From assembly GCA_965198905.1 (NCBI GenBank), contig OZ240678.1, positions 3,596,001 to 3,660,000 of the forward strand: a DNA stretch of 64,000 nt, in the 5' to 3' direction. The position numbers and the translations under genes were made by a program. This DNA is from CAHJWH01 sp965198905. GTDB taxonomy: Bacteria > Pseudomonadota > Alphaproteobacteria > Caulobacterales > Caulobacteraceae. Under the pieces are notes generated by a model, which saw only the letters and a list, made by a program, of their open reading frames with translations, was not told where the DNA came from and did not search any database. Shown one piece after another: positions 31,968 to 41,900 of the stretch (positions are counted from its first letter, which is position 1; each line of letters starts with the position of its first letter).

Positions 31968-33284
31968 TCAAGATGGATCCCTCATCTTGTTGGCGTCACT
32001 ATATTCGGCATAATCGTCGTTGAGTTCGCGCGCACGATCCTGGATATCGATCAGCCAACTATCTCCATGCTCACTTGGCGTCGCGATGGGCGCGACCATG
32101 CAAACGCTCTGCATCGGCAAGACGTCACGCCAGTCGGAGATCAACTGCTTATAGGCCGAGCCCACCGGCCTGATGTTTCGGTCCAGGTCATAGAGACCCA
32201 GGGGATTCACCGTGCCGTTGTTCTCACGCAAGGCGGTGTCCCAATCAACCTGATCGGTCAGCGAATACCAGGTGAAGCCTAGGATCGGGATGCCGTCGTT
32301 TCGTACCCGGAGTACGTTCGCCCATTCCTTCCATAACCAATTCACCGCCTCGTCGCCATTGGGACCCTGGGCGATGTTGGTCTCGGTGTGCATGACCGGG
32401 AGACGGTAGCGCTGATAGTAATGACGGGTGATTTCGTTGTAGCCGAATATCTCACCCGATGCGCTGGTCATCCCATCGGCCGTTACCCTGTGCTCATTAG
32501 TCATGTAGTAGTCGTTGCCAAGAATGCAGTGCTGCTTCAGCCTGCTGTTCAGAAAGAAGTGGTATTCGTCGCGGGTCATACCATTATCAAGCAGGAACTC
32601 ATACATCTCGGAATCAACGCGGCGCCCGTAATTAAGGTCGAGCGACAGGAACCGCTCGGAGTTCATCACCTCCGCCGGACCTATCGCCGCGGGATTTTCA
32701 GCATGGAAATATTCGGACGACTCGCTCTGCACGAAGATTGCATCCGGACGGACATCCAGGATTGTCTGCATAGCTAGAACATTGGCCTTGACGATATACT
32801 TTAGCGCCGTAACGAAAGAACGATCCGTCGTCATTTGCTCGTTCCACCAGCCATAGCGAGCGGAGAATATGGCGCAGATATACATCTCGTTGACGGGCGT
32901 ATAGAGTTGCACCCAAGGAAAGCGAGTGGCAAATGCGCGCGCGTAGTCCTTGAACAGTCGAGGAAGATCAGGGTTCTGGAAGTTTCCAATCCAATCGGGC
33001 ACGCCGAAGTGGCAGAGATCGACGATTGGAACGATGTCGCGTTTTTTAAGATCGTTGAAGGTCTGGTCGGTGAAGTCCCAATCATATTTTCCGTCGCCGA
33101 GCCACACCTTGTGGATCGGCGGCCCATACCGAAGAAATCTGATACCTAGATCCTCGACAAGCTGAAAATCCGTCTGCCAATGCTTGTAAAAGCCGCATTT
33201 CTCAAGCTCATCAACCCGCTCTTTTCCGCCTTTGATGGTCGGGACGCTGTTCTCGATGCCCGTGGCGAACATAAAGCTAAACAT
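31968..33284 (-). CDS. Family 1 glycoside hydrolase-like protein
   Basis: This 438-residue (beta/alpha)8 barrel resembles GH1 beta-glycosidases. The acid/base is Glu133 in YTPVNEMYI, where GH1 has NEP, and the nucleophile is Glu301 in MHTETN (GH1 T/E-N-G). Other signs are DLCHFGVPDWIGNFQNPDL and GFTWYSLTDQVDWDTAL...NPLGLYDLDRNIRP. There is no signal peptide, so the substrate would be taken up first. The gene is clearly less GC-rich and uses more AT-ending codons than its neighbours, suggesting recent acquisition. The altered motif residues make the exact specificity uncertain. Confidence 0.82.
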   Translation of the reverse strand: MFSFMFATGIENSVPTIKGGKERVDELEKCGFYKHWQTDFQLVEDLGIRFLRYGPPIHKVWLGDGKYDWDFTDQTFNDLKKRDIVPIVDLCHFGVPDWIGNFQNPDLPRLFKDYARAFATRFPWVQLYTPVNEMYICAIFSARYGWWNEQMTTDRSFVTALKYIVKANVLAMQTILDVRPDAIFVQSESSEYFHAENPAAIGPAEVMNSERFLSLDLNYGRRVDSEMYEFLLDNGMTRDEYHFFLNSRLKQHCILGNDYYMTNEHRVTADGMTSASGEIFGYNEITRHYYQRYRLPVMHTETNIAQGPNGDEAVNWLWKEWANVLRVRNDGIPILGFTWYSLTDQVDWDTALRENNGTVNPLGLYDLDRNIRPVGSAYKQLISDWRDVLPMQSVCMVAPIATPSEHGDSWLIDIQDRARELNDDYAEYSDANKMRDPS

Positions 33285-33384
33285 CTATAGGAATTTCCCA
33301 GTCGATATCTGCGCCGGCGGCCGGCGCGACCTGATCCTTACTGCGCGGGAGATCTTAGTCCGCGCAGTCTCAGAGAATTTCCGA

Positions 33385-33831
33385 TCAATCGTCTTGCGAA
33401 TTGAGCGAGCGATCGGCGTTGCGACCGGCGCGGTCAAGATCGGCTCCGGCCCGTTCCGCCGCCCGCCCCGTGGCGCGTCGGGCGTGGTTTAACGCTTGTT
33501 CAGTGTCCCGCTCGGCGTGGGCGAAGGCGGGTTCGGCGTCGTTCACGGTGTCGCCGACGGCTCGGCGGGTGACGGCCGCTGCATGGTCCAGGGTCGGTCC
33601 TACATGGGCCGCGGCGTCATTGGCCGCATGGCTGGTGGCGTCCGCAGCATGGTCAAGCGCGCGTCCCGCATCCGAGGCCGCGGCCGAAGCATCGGCATGG
33701 GCGGCGGCGCGATCCGCATCCGCCGTCCTCGCGCCGTTTGGATTGCTGCAGGCGCAAAGCCCAGCCATCGTAACTGCGCCCGCCAGGATCATCGCTCGGC
33801 GAGCCAAGCCACAGATCGTGACAAATGACAT
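33385..33831 (-). CDS. Ala/Asp/His-rich putative lipoprotein
   Basis: This 148-residue protein has a lipoprotein signal (MILAGAVTMAGLCACSN, lipid Cys in LCAC). The rest is a long amphipathic helix-like sequence with recurring D-H-A-A and A-N-D-A-A units (DADRAAAHADASAAASDAGRAL...), likely a coiled coil exposed in the periplasm. No family recognised. Start ATG 33831 has GGAG 9 nt upstream; an internal ATG nearer the signal is possible. High alanine content makes shadow reading a risk, but the signal peptide and Shine-Dalgarno support a real gene. Confidence 0.65.
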   Translation of the reverse strand: MSFVTICGLARRAMILAGAVTMAGLCACSNPNGARTADADRAAAHADASAAASDAGRALDHAADATSHAANDAAAHVGPTLDHAAAVTRRAVGDTVNDAEPAFAHAERDTEQALNHARRATGRAAERAGADLDRAGRNADRSLNSQDD

Positions 33832-34081
33832 GGATCAAACTCCACCAACAATGGAGTTTCAACCCTTGCCTTGTGAGGCGGTTCCGGCGCCGCTCGCTCA
33901 GACGGGCCGAACCCAGGCGAGATCACCATTTCCGGGTCTCAGACGAGGAAAACAGACGCAATGCATCGCAGTACGCGCATGACTTGGGGAGCAGAAGCGG
34001 AGAGGGCCGTGAGGCCATGAAAACCGTCATCTTTGCGGCCCATGACGGACGTGCGGCTCAGACCCGGCGCGTAGCGTTTTC

Positions 34082-35608
34082 ATGCCTTTGAACCCTCCCG
34101 TTCCCTCGGCGGCGCTCCCTTCGCAGACCTCGTCGGCCGCGAGACAGGCGGAGCCCGTCTCCCGCGCCTCCATGGCGATTGCAGCCGCTTCCATCTTGCT
34201 GATCGCGGCCATGGCTGTGACGGGGCGGGCGGACCCGATTGCAAGCCTGATGGCGGCGGGGGTGATCGCGGCGCTTTGGGCGGCGATGACCTTTCGGGTG
34301 CGGCGACCCCGCGAGACGGCCCGGGGTGAGCTGGGGGTTGGCCCGACCCCCTCATCGTTGGACGAAATCCAGACCTACGTGCTCGCCCTGGAGCTCGCTC
34401 CCAACCCTGTTCTGCTGGTGATCGGGGGCGACACGGACGATATCTCAGCTCGCCGCATCCTGTTCGCCAACGCTGAGGCGCGAGAGCTGCTGCGCATCGC
34501 GCGGGAGGGCGCGTTACTGGTTACAGCCGTGCGCCATCCCGCCGTACTCGAAGCCATCGATGAAGCCCTGTACGGCCGCACGGCGCGGGTGTTGAACTAT
34601 GAGAGCGGCGGCGGCCAGGAACGCTTCTGGCGGGTGTGGACCAAGCCCCTGCCGCCGAGCCAGCTCTATCCGCGCCTGGCGCTCGTGATCATGCGCGACG
34701 AGACCGACGTGCGGCTGAACGAGCGGATGCGCGCCGACTTCCTGGCCAACGCCAGCCACGAGCTTCGCACGCCGCTCGCCTCGCTCACCGGCTTCATCGA
34801 GACCCTGCGCGGTCACGCCCGGGAGGATGTCGCGGCGCGCGATCGCTTCCTGGTGATCATGGCTCGCCAGGCGGAGCGGATGGCGAGGCTGATCGACGAC
34901 CTGCTGTCGCTGTCGCGTATCGAGCTGAACGAGCACATCCGGCCCGATGGCGCGTGCGATCTGTCGCTGGCGGTGGGCGATGTCGTGGACGCCCTGGCGC
35001 CGCAGGTCTCGGGCAAGGCGGTCAAACTCGTTTGCGAACTGCCGCCGACCGGTGGACCCACAATCGTCGGCGATCGCGACCAGATCGTCCAAGTGGTGCA
35101 GAACCTGCTCGACAACGCCATCAAGTATGCGCCGGCGGGGGGCGTGGTCAGCGTGTCGGTGCTCGCAGGTCTGTCGCTGGAGTCCGCCTCCGCGCCGCGG
35201 CAGGGCGACGTGCGCCAGGGCGCGGCGAACGGGGGGCGCATGTCCCTGCTGACCCCGGTCCGAGCCAGTGCAGAGCGCTACGCCCTGCTCAGGATCGAGG
35301 ACAGCGGCCCGGGCATGGCGCGTGAACACCTGCCGCGCCTGACCGAGCGCTTCTACAGGGTGGAGGGTCAGCGCAGCGGCGAACGCCTGGGAACGGGGCT
35401 GGGCCTGGCCATCGTCAAGCACATCGTCAATCGCCATCGCGGCGGTTTCGTCGTCGAGAGCGCGCCGGACCAGGGCGCCGCGTTTTCCGTCTATCTGCCG
35501 ATGACCGCTGCGGACGCCAGACAGCCTGTTCAGGATGCGGAGCCCGCGGCTCCGGTTTCGTCTGGCGCGGGCGACGTCATTGCGTCACACACATCGCGTG
35601 CAGCGTGA
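34082..35608 (+). CDS. phoR: Phosphate-regulon sensor histidine kinase PhoR
   Basis: This 508-residue membrane kinase has two N-terminal helices (about 31-49 and 53-71), a PAS-like domain (about 95-205), the dimerisation domain with FLANASHELRTPLASLTGFIETLRG (His226) and the ATPase domain (NLLDNAIKYAPAGG, IEDSGPGMAREHLPRLTERFYRV, GTGLGLAIVKHIVNRHRG). The FIETLRG after the H box is a PhoR hallmark. It is followed by phoU and phoB, which supports the name. There is a low-complexity insertion in the ATPase domain (about residues 365-400). No pstSCAB genes lie in between, unlike related genomes. Confidence 0.93.
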   Translation: MPLNPPVPSAALPSQTSSAARQAEPVSRASMAIAAASILLIAAMAVTGRADPIASLMAAGVIAALWAAMTFRVRRPRETARGELGVGPTPSSLDEIQTYVLALELAPNPVLLVIGGDTDDISARRILFANAEARELLRIAREGALLVTAVRHPAVLEAIDEALYGRTARVLNYESGGGQERFWRVWTKPLPPSQLYPRLALVIMRDETDVRLNERMRADFLANASHELRTPLASLTGFIETLRGHAREDVAARDRFLVIMARQAERMARLIDDLLSLSRIELNEHIRPDGACDLSLAVGDVVDALAPQVSGKAVKLVCELPPTGGPTIVGDRDQIVQVVQNLLDNAIKYAPAGGVVSVSVLAGLSLESASAPRQGDVRQGAANGGRMSLLTPVRASAERYALLRIEDSGPGMAREHLPRLTERFYRVEGQRSGERLGTGLGLAIVKHIVNRHRGGFVVESAPDQGAAFSVYLPMTAADARQPVQDAEPAAPVSSGAGDVIASHTSRAA

Positions 35609-35613
35609 CAAAA

Positions 35614-35631
35614 CTGTCGTAGAACTGTCGC
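35614..35631 (+). promoter_or_regulatory. Pho box upstream of phoU
   Basis: Two direct CTGTCG repeats (35614-35619 and 35625-35630) start 11 bp apart with an AT-richer spacer, the classical PhoB-binding layout (CTGTCAT-N4-CTGTCAT). The site lies just after phoR and 60 bp before phoU, so PhoB probably activates phoU-phoB. Confidence 0.75.
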
Positions 35632-35691
35632 TCGGCGTCTGCAAACGCGCGTCACTTAGTCCACGCTGCTGAGTCGGCCGGGATCGCCTCC

Positions 35692-36423
35692 ATGAGCATG
35701 AACGAACACACCCTGAAGTTCTTCGGCGAGGAGCTGGACCAGCTCAAGGCCGAGGTGGCGCGCATGGGCGGACTGGCCGAAGCCCAGGTCTCAGATTCCA
35801 TTGAGGCGATCGCCCGGCGCGACGTTCCCCTCGCCGAGGACGTGGTCGGTCGCGACCGTCGTCTCGACACCCTGCAGCACGATATCGAGAAGAAGGCGAT
35901 CCGCATCATCTCGCTACGCCAGCCCGTGGCGCAGGACCTGCGCCGCACCGTGGCCGCGATGAAGATGAGCTCGATCCTGGAGCGCACCGGCGACTACGCC
36001 AAGAACATCGCCAAGCGCGGCCTGGTCATCGCCGAGCACGAGCCGATCAGCGCCCTGACCCGATCGATCGAGCGCATGGGCAAGCTGGTCTCCGGCCGGC
36101 TGAAGGATGCGCTGGACGCCTACACCAACGCCGAACTCGATCGCGCCATGGACGTATGGCAGAACGATGAGGAAGTCGACGAGCACTACAACTCGCTGTT
36201 CCGCGAACTCCTGACTTACATGATCGGTGATCCGCGCATGATCAATTCCTGCGCCCACTTGCTGTTCGTCGCCAAGAACCTGGAGCGGATCGGCGACTAC
36301 GCCACCAACATCGCCGAACTCGTCCACTACGAGGTGACCGGCGAAGAGATCGTGGGCGACCGTCCGAAGTGGAGCAGCGTGTCCGACCAACCCCGGTCCG
36401 GCGCGATCGACTCGGAGATCTGA
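35692..36423 (+). CDS. phoU: Phosphate-signalling protein PhoU
   Basis: This 243-residue all-helical protein is made of two PhoU repeats. Each has the acidic metal-binding signature: RTVAAMKMSSILERTGDYAKNIAKR in the first and HLLFVAKNLERIGDYATNIAE in the second. PhoU inhibits PhoR when phosphate is plentiful. It is preceded by a Pho box and followed 5 bp later by phoB. Confidence 0.96.
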   Translation: MSMNEHTLKFFGEELDQLKAEVARMGGLAEAQVSDSIEAIARRDVPLAEDVVGRDRRLDTLQHDIEKKAIRIISLRQPVAQDLRRTVAAMKMSSILERTGDYAKNIAKRGLVIAEHEPISALTRSIERMGKLVSGRLKDALDAYTNAELDRAMDVWQNDEEVDEHYNSLFRELLTYMIGDPRMINSCAHLLFVAKNLERIGDYATNIAELVHYEVTGEEIVGDRPKWSSVSDQPRSGAIDSEI

Positions 36424-36428
36424 ACGCC

Positions 36429-37118
36429 ATGACCCCGCAGGTGCTGGTCGTGGAGGACGAAGAGGCCCTGTCCACCCTGCTGCAGTACAACCTGGAGAAG
36501 GAGGGCTACGGCGTCCGCATCGCGATCGATGGAGAGGACGCCCTGGTCCAGGTGGACGAGCGCCTGCCCGACCTGATCGTGCTCGACTGGATGCTGCCCA
36601 AGATCAGCGGCATCGAGGTCTGTCGCCGCCTGCGGGGTCGGGCGGAAACCCGCAACGTCCCCATCGTGATCCTGACCGCCCGGGGGGAGGAGAGCGACCG
36701 TATCCGCGGCCTGGACACCGGCGCCGACGACTACGTCATCAAGCCGTTCTCAATGACCGAGCTGACGGCGCGGCTGCGCGCGGTGCTGCGCCGCATCCGT
36801 CCCGGCCTGGCGGAGGATCGGGTTCACCACGGCGACATCGTGGTGGACCGGGTCGCGCACCGGGTGAAGCGCGCGGGCCGTGAAATTCACCTCGGCCCCA
36901 CCGAGTTCCGCCTGCTGGACTATCTCATCCAGCATCCCGGCCGGGTCTTCTCCCGGGAGCAACTGCTGGACTCGGTATGGGGCTCCGACGTCTATGTCGA
37001 GGCGCGCACCGTGGACGTCCACATCGGCCGGTTGCGCAAGGCGCTGAACCGGGACGAGGACGTAGACCCGATCCGCACCGTCCGCTCCGCCGGCTATTCG
37101 CTCGACGCCGAGGGCTGA
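36429..37118 (+). CDS. phoB: Phosphate-regulon response regulator PhoB
   Basis: This 229-residue OmpR-family regulator has a receiver (acidic Glu9/Asp10/Glu11, phosphoacceptor Asp53 in LIVLDWMLPKISG, Lys in DYVIKPF) and a winged-helix domain (LGPTEFRLLDYLIQHPGRVFSREQLLDSVWG...RTVDVHIGRLRKAL, IRTVRSAGYSLD). Length and wording match PhoB closely. ATG at 36429, 5 bp after phoU; the frame is open 60 bp upstream inside phoU. A hairpin terminator follows at 37141. Confidence 0.96.
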   Translation: MTPQVLVVEDEEALSTLLQYNLEKEGYGVRIAIDGEDALVQVDERLPDLIVLDWMLPKISGIEVCRRLRGRAETRNVPIVILTARGEESDRIRGLDTGADDYVIKPFSMTELTARLRAVLRRIRPGLAEDRVHHGDIVVDRVAHRVKRAGREIHLGPTEFRLLDYLIQHPGRVFSREQLLDSVWGSDVYVEARTVDVHIGRLRKALNRDEDVDPIRTVRSAGYSLDAEG

Positions 37119-37140
37119 GTCACACGGCGTAGCTGTCCCT

Positions 37141-37167
37141 CTCGGACGCCTTCCGGCCTCCGAGTTT
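37141..37167 (+). terminator. Probable terminator after phoB
   Basis: CTCGGACGCC and GGCCTCCGAG pair over 10 bp with one mismatch around a TTCC loop and are followed by TTT, 22 bp after the phoB stop. Confidence 0.55.
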
Positions 37168-37190
37168 GCGCACGTTTCGTCCCGATGACT

Positions 37191-38612
37191 TTAATCTCCC
37201 CGACCCATCCTGCGACGGGCACTGGCCCACCCGCCCGCAAAAGGAGACGACGAGGCGCCGCCCTGATCAACGAACGCTGCCGCCCGCGACGGACGCGGGA
37301 TGATCGAAGGGCAGGTTTCTGACGGCGGGCCTATACGTTCTATCGACCGAGGCTGTGTGAGAACACGGTTTGGAGCCAGGGCGCTGGAGCGAACTGGTCG
37401 GCTCGGTGAAGGCGATCGGGCGTGCATCGCCTGGATCAGCGGCGCCACGCCAAACATCGTGATCATTCGCTTCAGGTTGTAGGCCAGGACGTGCAGGCTC
37501 ATCTCGGTTTGGACCTTTGGTAATGTTCGCATCTTGAAGTGGGTGGCTCCCATGGCGGCTTTGAGCGTGCCGAAGACGTGCTCCACGGTGGCCCTCCGGA
37601 CCCGCATGGCGCGGGGATGACGATCCAGACGCGCCTGCATGGCTTCGAGCACCGCCTCGTGTTCCCAGCGGCGCACCCGCCGCACGGGACCTGTCGTGCA
37701 TTGGGGTTTCAAGCGACAGGTCGCACAGGCCAGGGTCCAATACTTGTCCATCAACAGGCCTGCCTCGTCTGAAGCGAAGCGCCGCGTCAGCCGCTCGCCC
37801 GCCGGGCAGCGATAGACGTCCTCCTCGGGCAGGTAGACGAAGTCCTGCTTGCCGAAGCGTCCCTCCGCCTTGGCGTTGGACGTCAGGGGCTTTGGGACGT
37901 AGGGCTCCACGCCCAGCGCTTCGCAGGCCAGCACCTCCTGGCTGTCGAAGTCGCCGCGGTCCGCCAGCACCTGGAGCCGATCCGCGCCGCAGGCGGCCTT
38001 CGCCTTTGCGCCCATCTCGGCAAGCATGTGGCGGTCGTGACCGACATTGGTCACCTCATGGGCCACGATCAGGTGGTGGGTGGCGTCCACGGCGGCCTGG
38101 ACGTTGTAGCCGACCATCCCGCTCCCGCGTCCGCTGGTCGCCATCGAGCGCGCATCGGGGTCGCTGAGCGAGAGCTGGCGGTCAGGCGTCGCCTCAAGCA
38201 CAGGCTCCACCGCCTTGAAGCTCGCCATCTGCCGGCGCAGCGCTGCGATCTTTTCCTTCAGCCGGCCGCTCTTCTCGCGGGCCAATTCGCCCTCCTGGCG
38301 GTCAGCCGTATCCAGGGCCGCAATATAGCGCTCTATGCTCGCTTCGACCTGCTCCATGCGGGCCTTGAGCTTGGCCGGTGTGTAGTTCTTGTCGCGCGTG
38401 TTCAACGCCTTGAACTTGCTGCCGTCGATGGCGGCCACTGCATGGGAGAACAGCCGAAGGCTCCGACAGAGATCGACGAAGCGACGGCAGACCGCGCGGA
38501 TCGCCTCGCCGTTGTCGCGGCGGAAGTCGGCGATGGTCTTGAAGTCCGGAGCCAGCCGCCGGCGGACCTCTCCAGAGCACGCCCTCGAACGGTTGGCGCA
38601 CGACCGGTCCAA
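37191..38612 (-). pseudogene. IS1182-family transposase, N-terminus missing
   Basis: The reading frame encodes most of an IS1182-type DDE transposase: RLAPDFKTIADFRRDNGEAIR, AIDGSKFKALNTRDKNYTPAKL (first Asp), HLIVAHEVTNVGHDRHML, LADRGDFDSQEVLACE (second Asp), CRLKPQCT (zinc-like Cys region) and RRATVEHVFGTLKAAMGATHF (Glu). About 95 N-terminal residues (the usual region before RLAPDFK) are absent: similarity starts near 38560 and the sequence upstream is unrelated. At the other end the frame continues past the normal C-terminus (near 37430) into non-coding sequence before stopping at 37191. The element is therefore a broken copy and unlikely to move on its own. Confidence 0.85.
37345..38563 (-). 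mobile_element. Remnant of an IS1182-family insertion sequence
   Basis: The right boundary is placed by the start of non-IS sequence near the CTGTGTGAGAACAC stretch (37354-37367), which resembles an IS terminal repeat. The left boundary is set by loss of transposase similarity at about 38560. The left inverted repeat is lost, so no target duplication can be shown. Confidence 0.55.
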
Positions 38613-38938
38613 GTATCCTGAGCGGGGCTACTTGAACGCTGGAGGCGACGTGCAGGTGACGGTCGCGCCGTATGTACGAATTAGCCTGGGTCCGAGTGAC
38701 GGCAGCGATCCTGCACAGTCAGTTTGAGTGTCTGCCCCTGCGCGGCAGGGGGCCGCGCCAATGGTAAGATCAGCTACCCCGCGGGGTAGTTCTGGAGCCA
38801 GCCCGCTGTTGGCGCAGAGTCTCAAAGCGTTTCACTTTCGCAGCTCACGTGCAGGGCTGCGCATATGCGCGACCTTAGGTCACGCGAGACGGAGACGCTC
38901 TGCGCCTTAAAGTGCGCCAGAGTTGTATTGGGGCTGAA
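38613..38938 (+). promoter_or_regulatory. Leader region of the large exoprotein gene
   Basis: No gene is seen in these 326 bp. They hold a hairpin CCCCTGCGCGGCAGGGG (about 38735-38751), a perfect 16-bp palindrome CTACCCCGCGGGGTAG (38774-38789) and, further down, a less GC-rich stretch before the ATG at 38939. These may be operator or promoter elements of the exoprotein gene; no clear -35/-10 pair was found. Confidence 0.4.
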
Positions 38939-41900
38939 ATGTCTGGTGAGTTCAAGGCTGGCGCACGGCGCGGCGTTCTGTCGTGGCCGGTGTTCGGGCT
39001 GACCTTGGGCGCGCTGATCGCCGGGACGGGCGCGGCGCAGGCAGGGGGGCCGGTGCTGCCCACGGGTGGCAAGGTGGTCTCCGGCTCCGCCGCCATCGGA
39101 GCGCCGGGCGCCGGCGCTCTGACGGTGACCCAGTCCTCCTCAAAGGCGATCCTGGACTGGTCCAGCTTCTCCATCGGCGCAGGCGGCAAGGTCACCTTCG
39201 ACAACGGCTCGGGCGCGACCCTGAACCGGGTCACGGGTGCGAGCCTCTCCAGCCTGGACGGCCTGCTCAGCGCCACCGGCTCGGTCTACCTGATCAACCC
39301 CAACGGCGTGATCATCGGCAAGTCCGGCGTGTTGGACGTGGGCGGGACCTTCGTCGCCTCCACCCTGGACACGCCAGACGCCAGCTTCCTGAAGGGCGGC
39401 GCGCTGGGCTTCAGCGGGCCGAGCACCGCGTCCGTGGTGAACCTCGGCAAGGTGGGGGCGCTTGGGGGCGACGTGGCCCTGATCGCGGCGCAGGTCTCCA
39501 ATGCGGGCTCGATCTCGGCCGCCAACGGCTCGGCGGGACTGATCGCCGGCCACAGCGTGGTGATGCTGCGCGACGGCGCACTCGATGAGGGCCGCTTCTC
39601 GGTGCTCCTGGGCGGAGCGGACACGAGCGTCACCAACGCGGGCCTGATCCACGCGGCGGATGCGGAGCTGCGGGCGGAGGGCGGCAACGTCTACGCCCTG
39701 GCCGGCGACACCTCAGGGGTGATCCGGGCCACAGGCGTGAAGAGCGGCGGGGGCAAGGTCTGGCTGGTGGCTGAGGGGGGCGAGCTGGACCTCGGCGGCG
39801 CGATCACCGCGCAGGGTGCAGGCGGAACAGCCGGCGTCATCGAGACCTCCGGCAGCGCTTTGAAGATCGGCTCGGTCAGGATCGACGCCCGTGGCGGAAC
39901 CTGGCTCGTCGATCCGGACGACCTGACCATCGACACCAACGCAGCCACCGCCATCGACAGCGCGCTGAACGCCGGCACCAGCGTCACCGAGCAGACCACC
40001 GCCAGCGGCTACAGCGGCGCGGGCGTGGTCGGCGCCTCGGGCAAGGGCGACATCACCGTCGCCGCGCCGATCAGCTGGGGCACTACTGCGGGGCTGACGC
40101 TCTCGGCCTACCGCAATATCAACGTGGACGCCCAGGTGACCGCCTCCGGCGGTGGCGCCCTGACCCTGGTCACCGACAACAGCGGGGCGGGGAACGGGGG
40201 CGCGCTGCTGTTCAACGGTGGCTCGGTCCAGTTCACCGGCGCCGGCGGCGGCCAGCCCACGGGCGCACTGGTCATCGGCGTGGGGACTGGTGCGCCGGTC
40301 AACTACACGCTTGTGTCGGACCTGCAGACGCTGTCCGCCGACATCGTCGCCAACAACTCCGGCGCATTTGCGCTGGCCAAAAGCATAGATGGAAGCAACG
40401 GCGGCGCTGGATATACTAAAATCCCTTTAATTTCGACGTCATCAACTCCGTTCACGGGAAGGTTTGAAGGTTTAGGAAACACAATATTGAATTTGGAGAT
40501 AGAAGACTCCACTGATAGTTATGCGGGATTGTTTGGTAGGATCGATACATCTGGGGTTGTCACGGATTTGGGCTTAACCGGGCAAGTAAGCGCCTCCTAT
40601 GGTGGCACCACATATGCCGGAGGACTGGTGGGTGAGAGTTACGGCAGCTTGAGTGGAATACAATCGGCTGTGAACGTCACGAGCGGCTATGACGCTGGCG
40701 GCGTTGCAGGCGTCAGCTATGGCAGCGTGAGCTACTCCTCGAGTTCCGGCTCGATCGTCGGCGGGGAAGCTGGAGGGCTCGTCGGCTTCGCCGCAGGAAC
40801 CATCTCTCACGCAAGCTCGTCGGCCAAGGTGGTCGGCCAAGGTGATGCCGATGCAGGAGGATTGGTCGCCTTCAACATCGGCCGAATTTCCGAGTCGTTT
40901 TCGACCGGCAGTGTCACCGGCCCACTGAGCGACGGTGGCTTGGTCGGCTTCAATGATGGAGGCATCGACAGCAGCTACTCTACAGCATCGGTCTATAGCG
41001 GAGACGGTAGCGGCGGTCTGGCCGGTGTGAGCATGGGGCCCATCACTCGGTCCTACGCAAGCGGTCCGGTCAGCGGCTACGCCACAGGCGGCTTGGTGGG
41101 CCAGAATATCAATTCAGGGACCGTCTCGAACTCCTACTTCGACAGCCAAACGACCGGTCAAACGAGCGACGGCGGCGGCGCGACTGGCCTGACGACCGCC
41201 CAGTTCATGAACGCCTCCAGCCCGATCAGCAATCTTGGCCTCAGTGCGACGCCCGGCGGCTCCGGATTCGTCATCGTCGACAGCGACGGCACGCTAAACG
41301 GCACAAACGGTGCGACGCGCCCCATCCTCTTGTCGGAGTATTCCACCACCATCACAAACGCCCACCAGCTGCAGCTGGTGGCGCTGAACCTGTCGGCCAC
41401 CTACACGCTGGCCGCCAACGTCGACGCGAGCGGCACGTCCAATCCGTCCGACGTGTGGGGTCCAGCCGGGTTCGTGCCCGTGGGGCAGGCGTCCGCCCCC
41501 TTCACCGGAACGCTGAACGGGGCCGGCCACACCGTCACCAGCCTCACCATCAACGATGTATCCGGCACGGATGTCGGACTGATCGGCGATCTGGGCGCTG
41601 GCGGCGTCGTGGAGTCCCTGATCCTCTCGGGCAACGTCACGGGGGGGACCAATGTGGGCGCCCTGGTCGGCTACAATTCGGGGATGGTCACGGGCTCTTC
41701 AGGCAAGGGTAGTGTCAGCGGCGCCAGCAATGTCGGTGGGGTGGTCGGTTATAACTCCGCCCTCGTCTCGGGCTCCTACGGCAAAGCCACCGTCTCGGGC
41801 ACAGGAACCGCCAACGCCAGCCCCAGCCAGAATGTGGGCGGCTTCGTGGGTCTCAATTCCGGGTCGCTCACCGGCGACTACGCGACCGGCGCCGTCACGG

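Noticed and set aside
34038..34062. CCGTCAT...ATGACGG hairpin before phoR as a second Pho box
   Set aside because: It is an inverted repeat, whereas a Pho box needs direct repeats 11 bp apart; function unclear.
37191..37430. C-terminal extension of the transposase as genuine protein
   Set aside because: The sequence past LIQAMHAR lacks transposase similarity and includes the probable IS end, so it is read-through.
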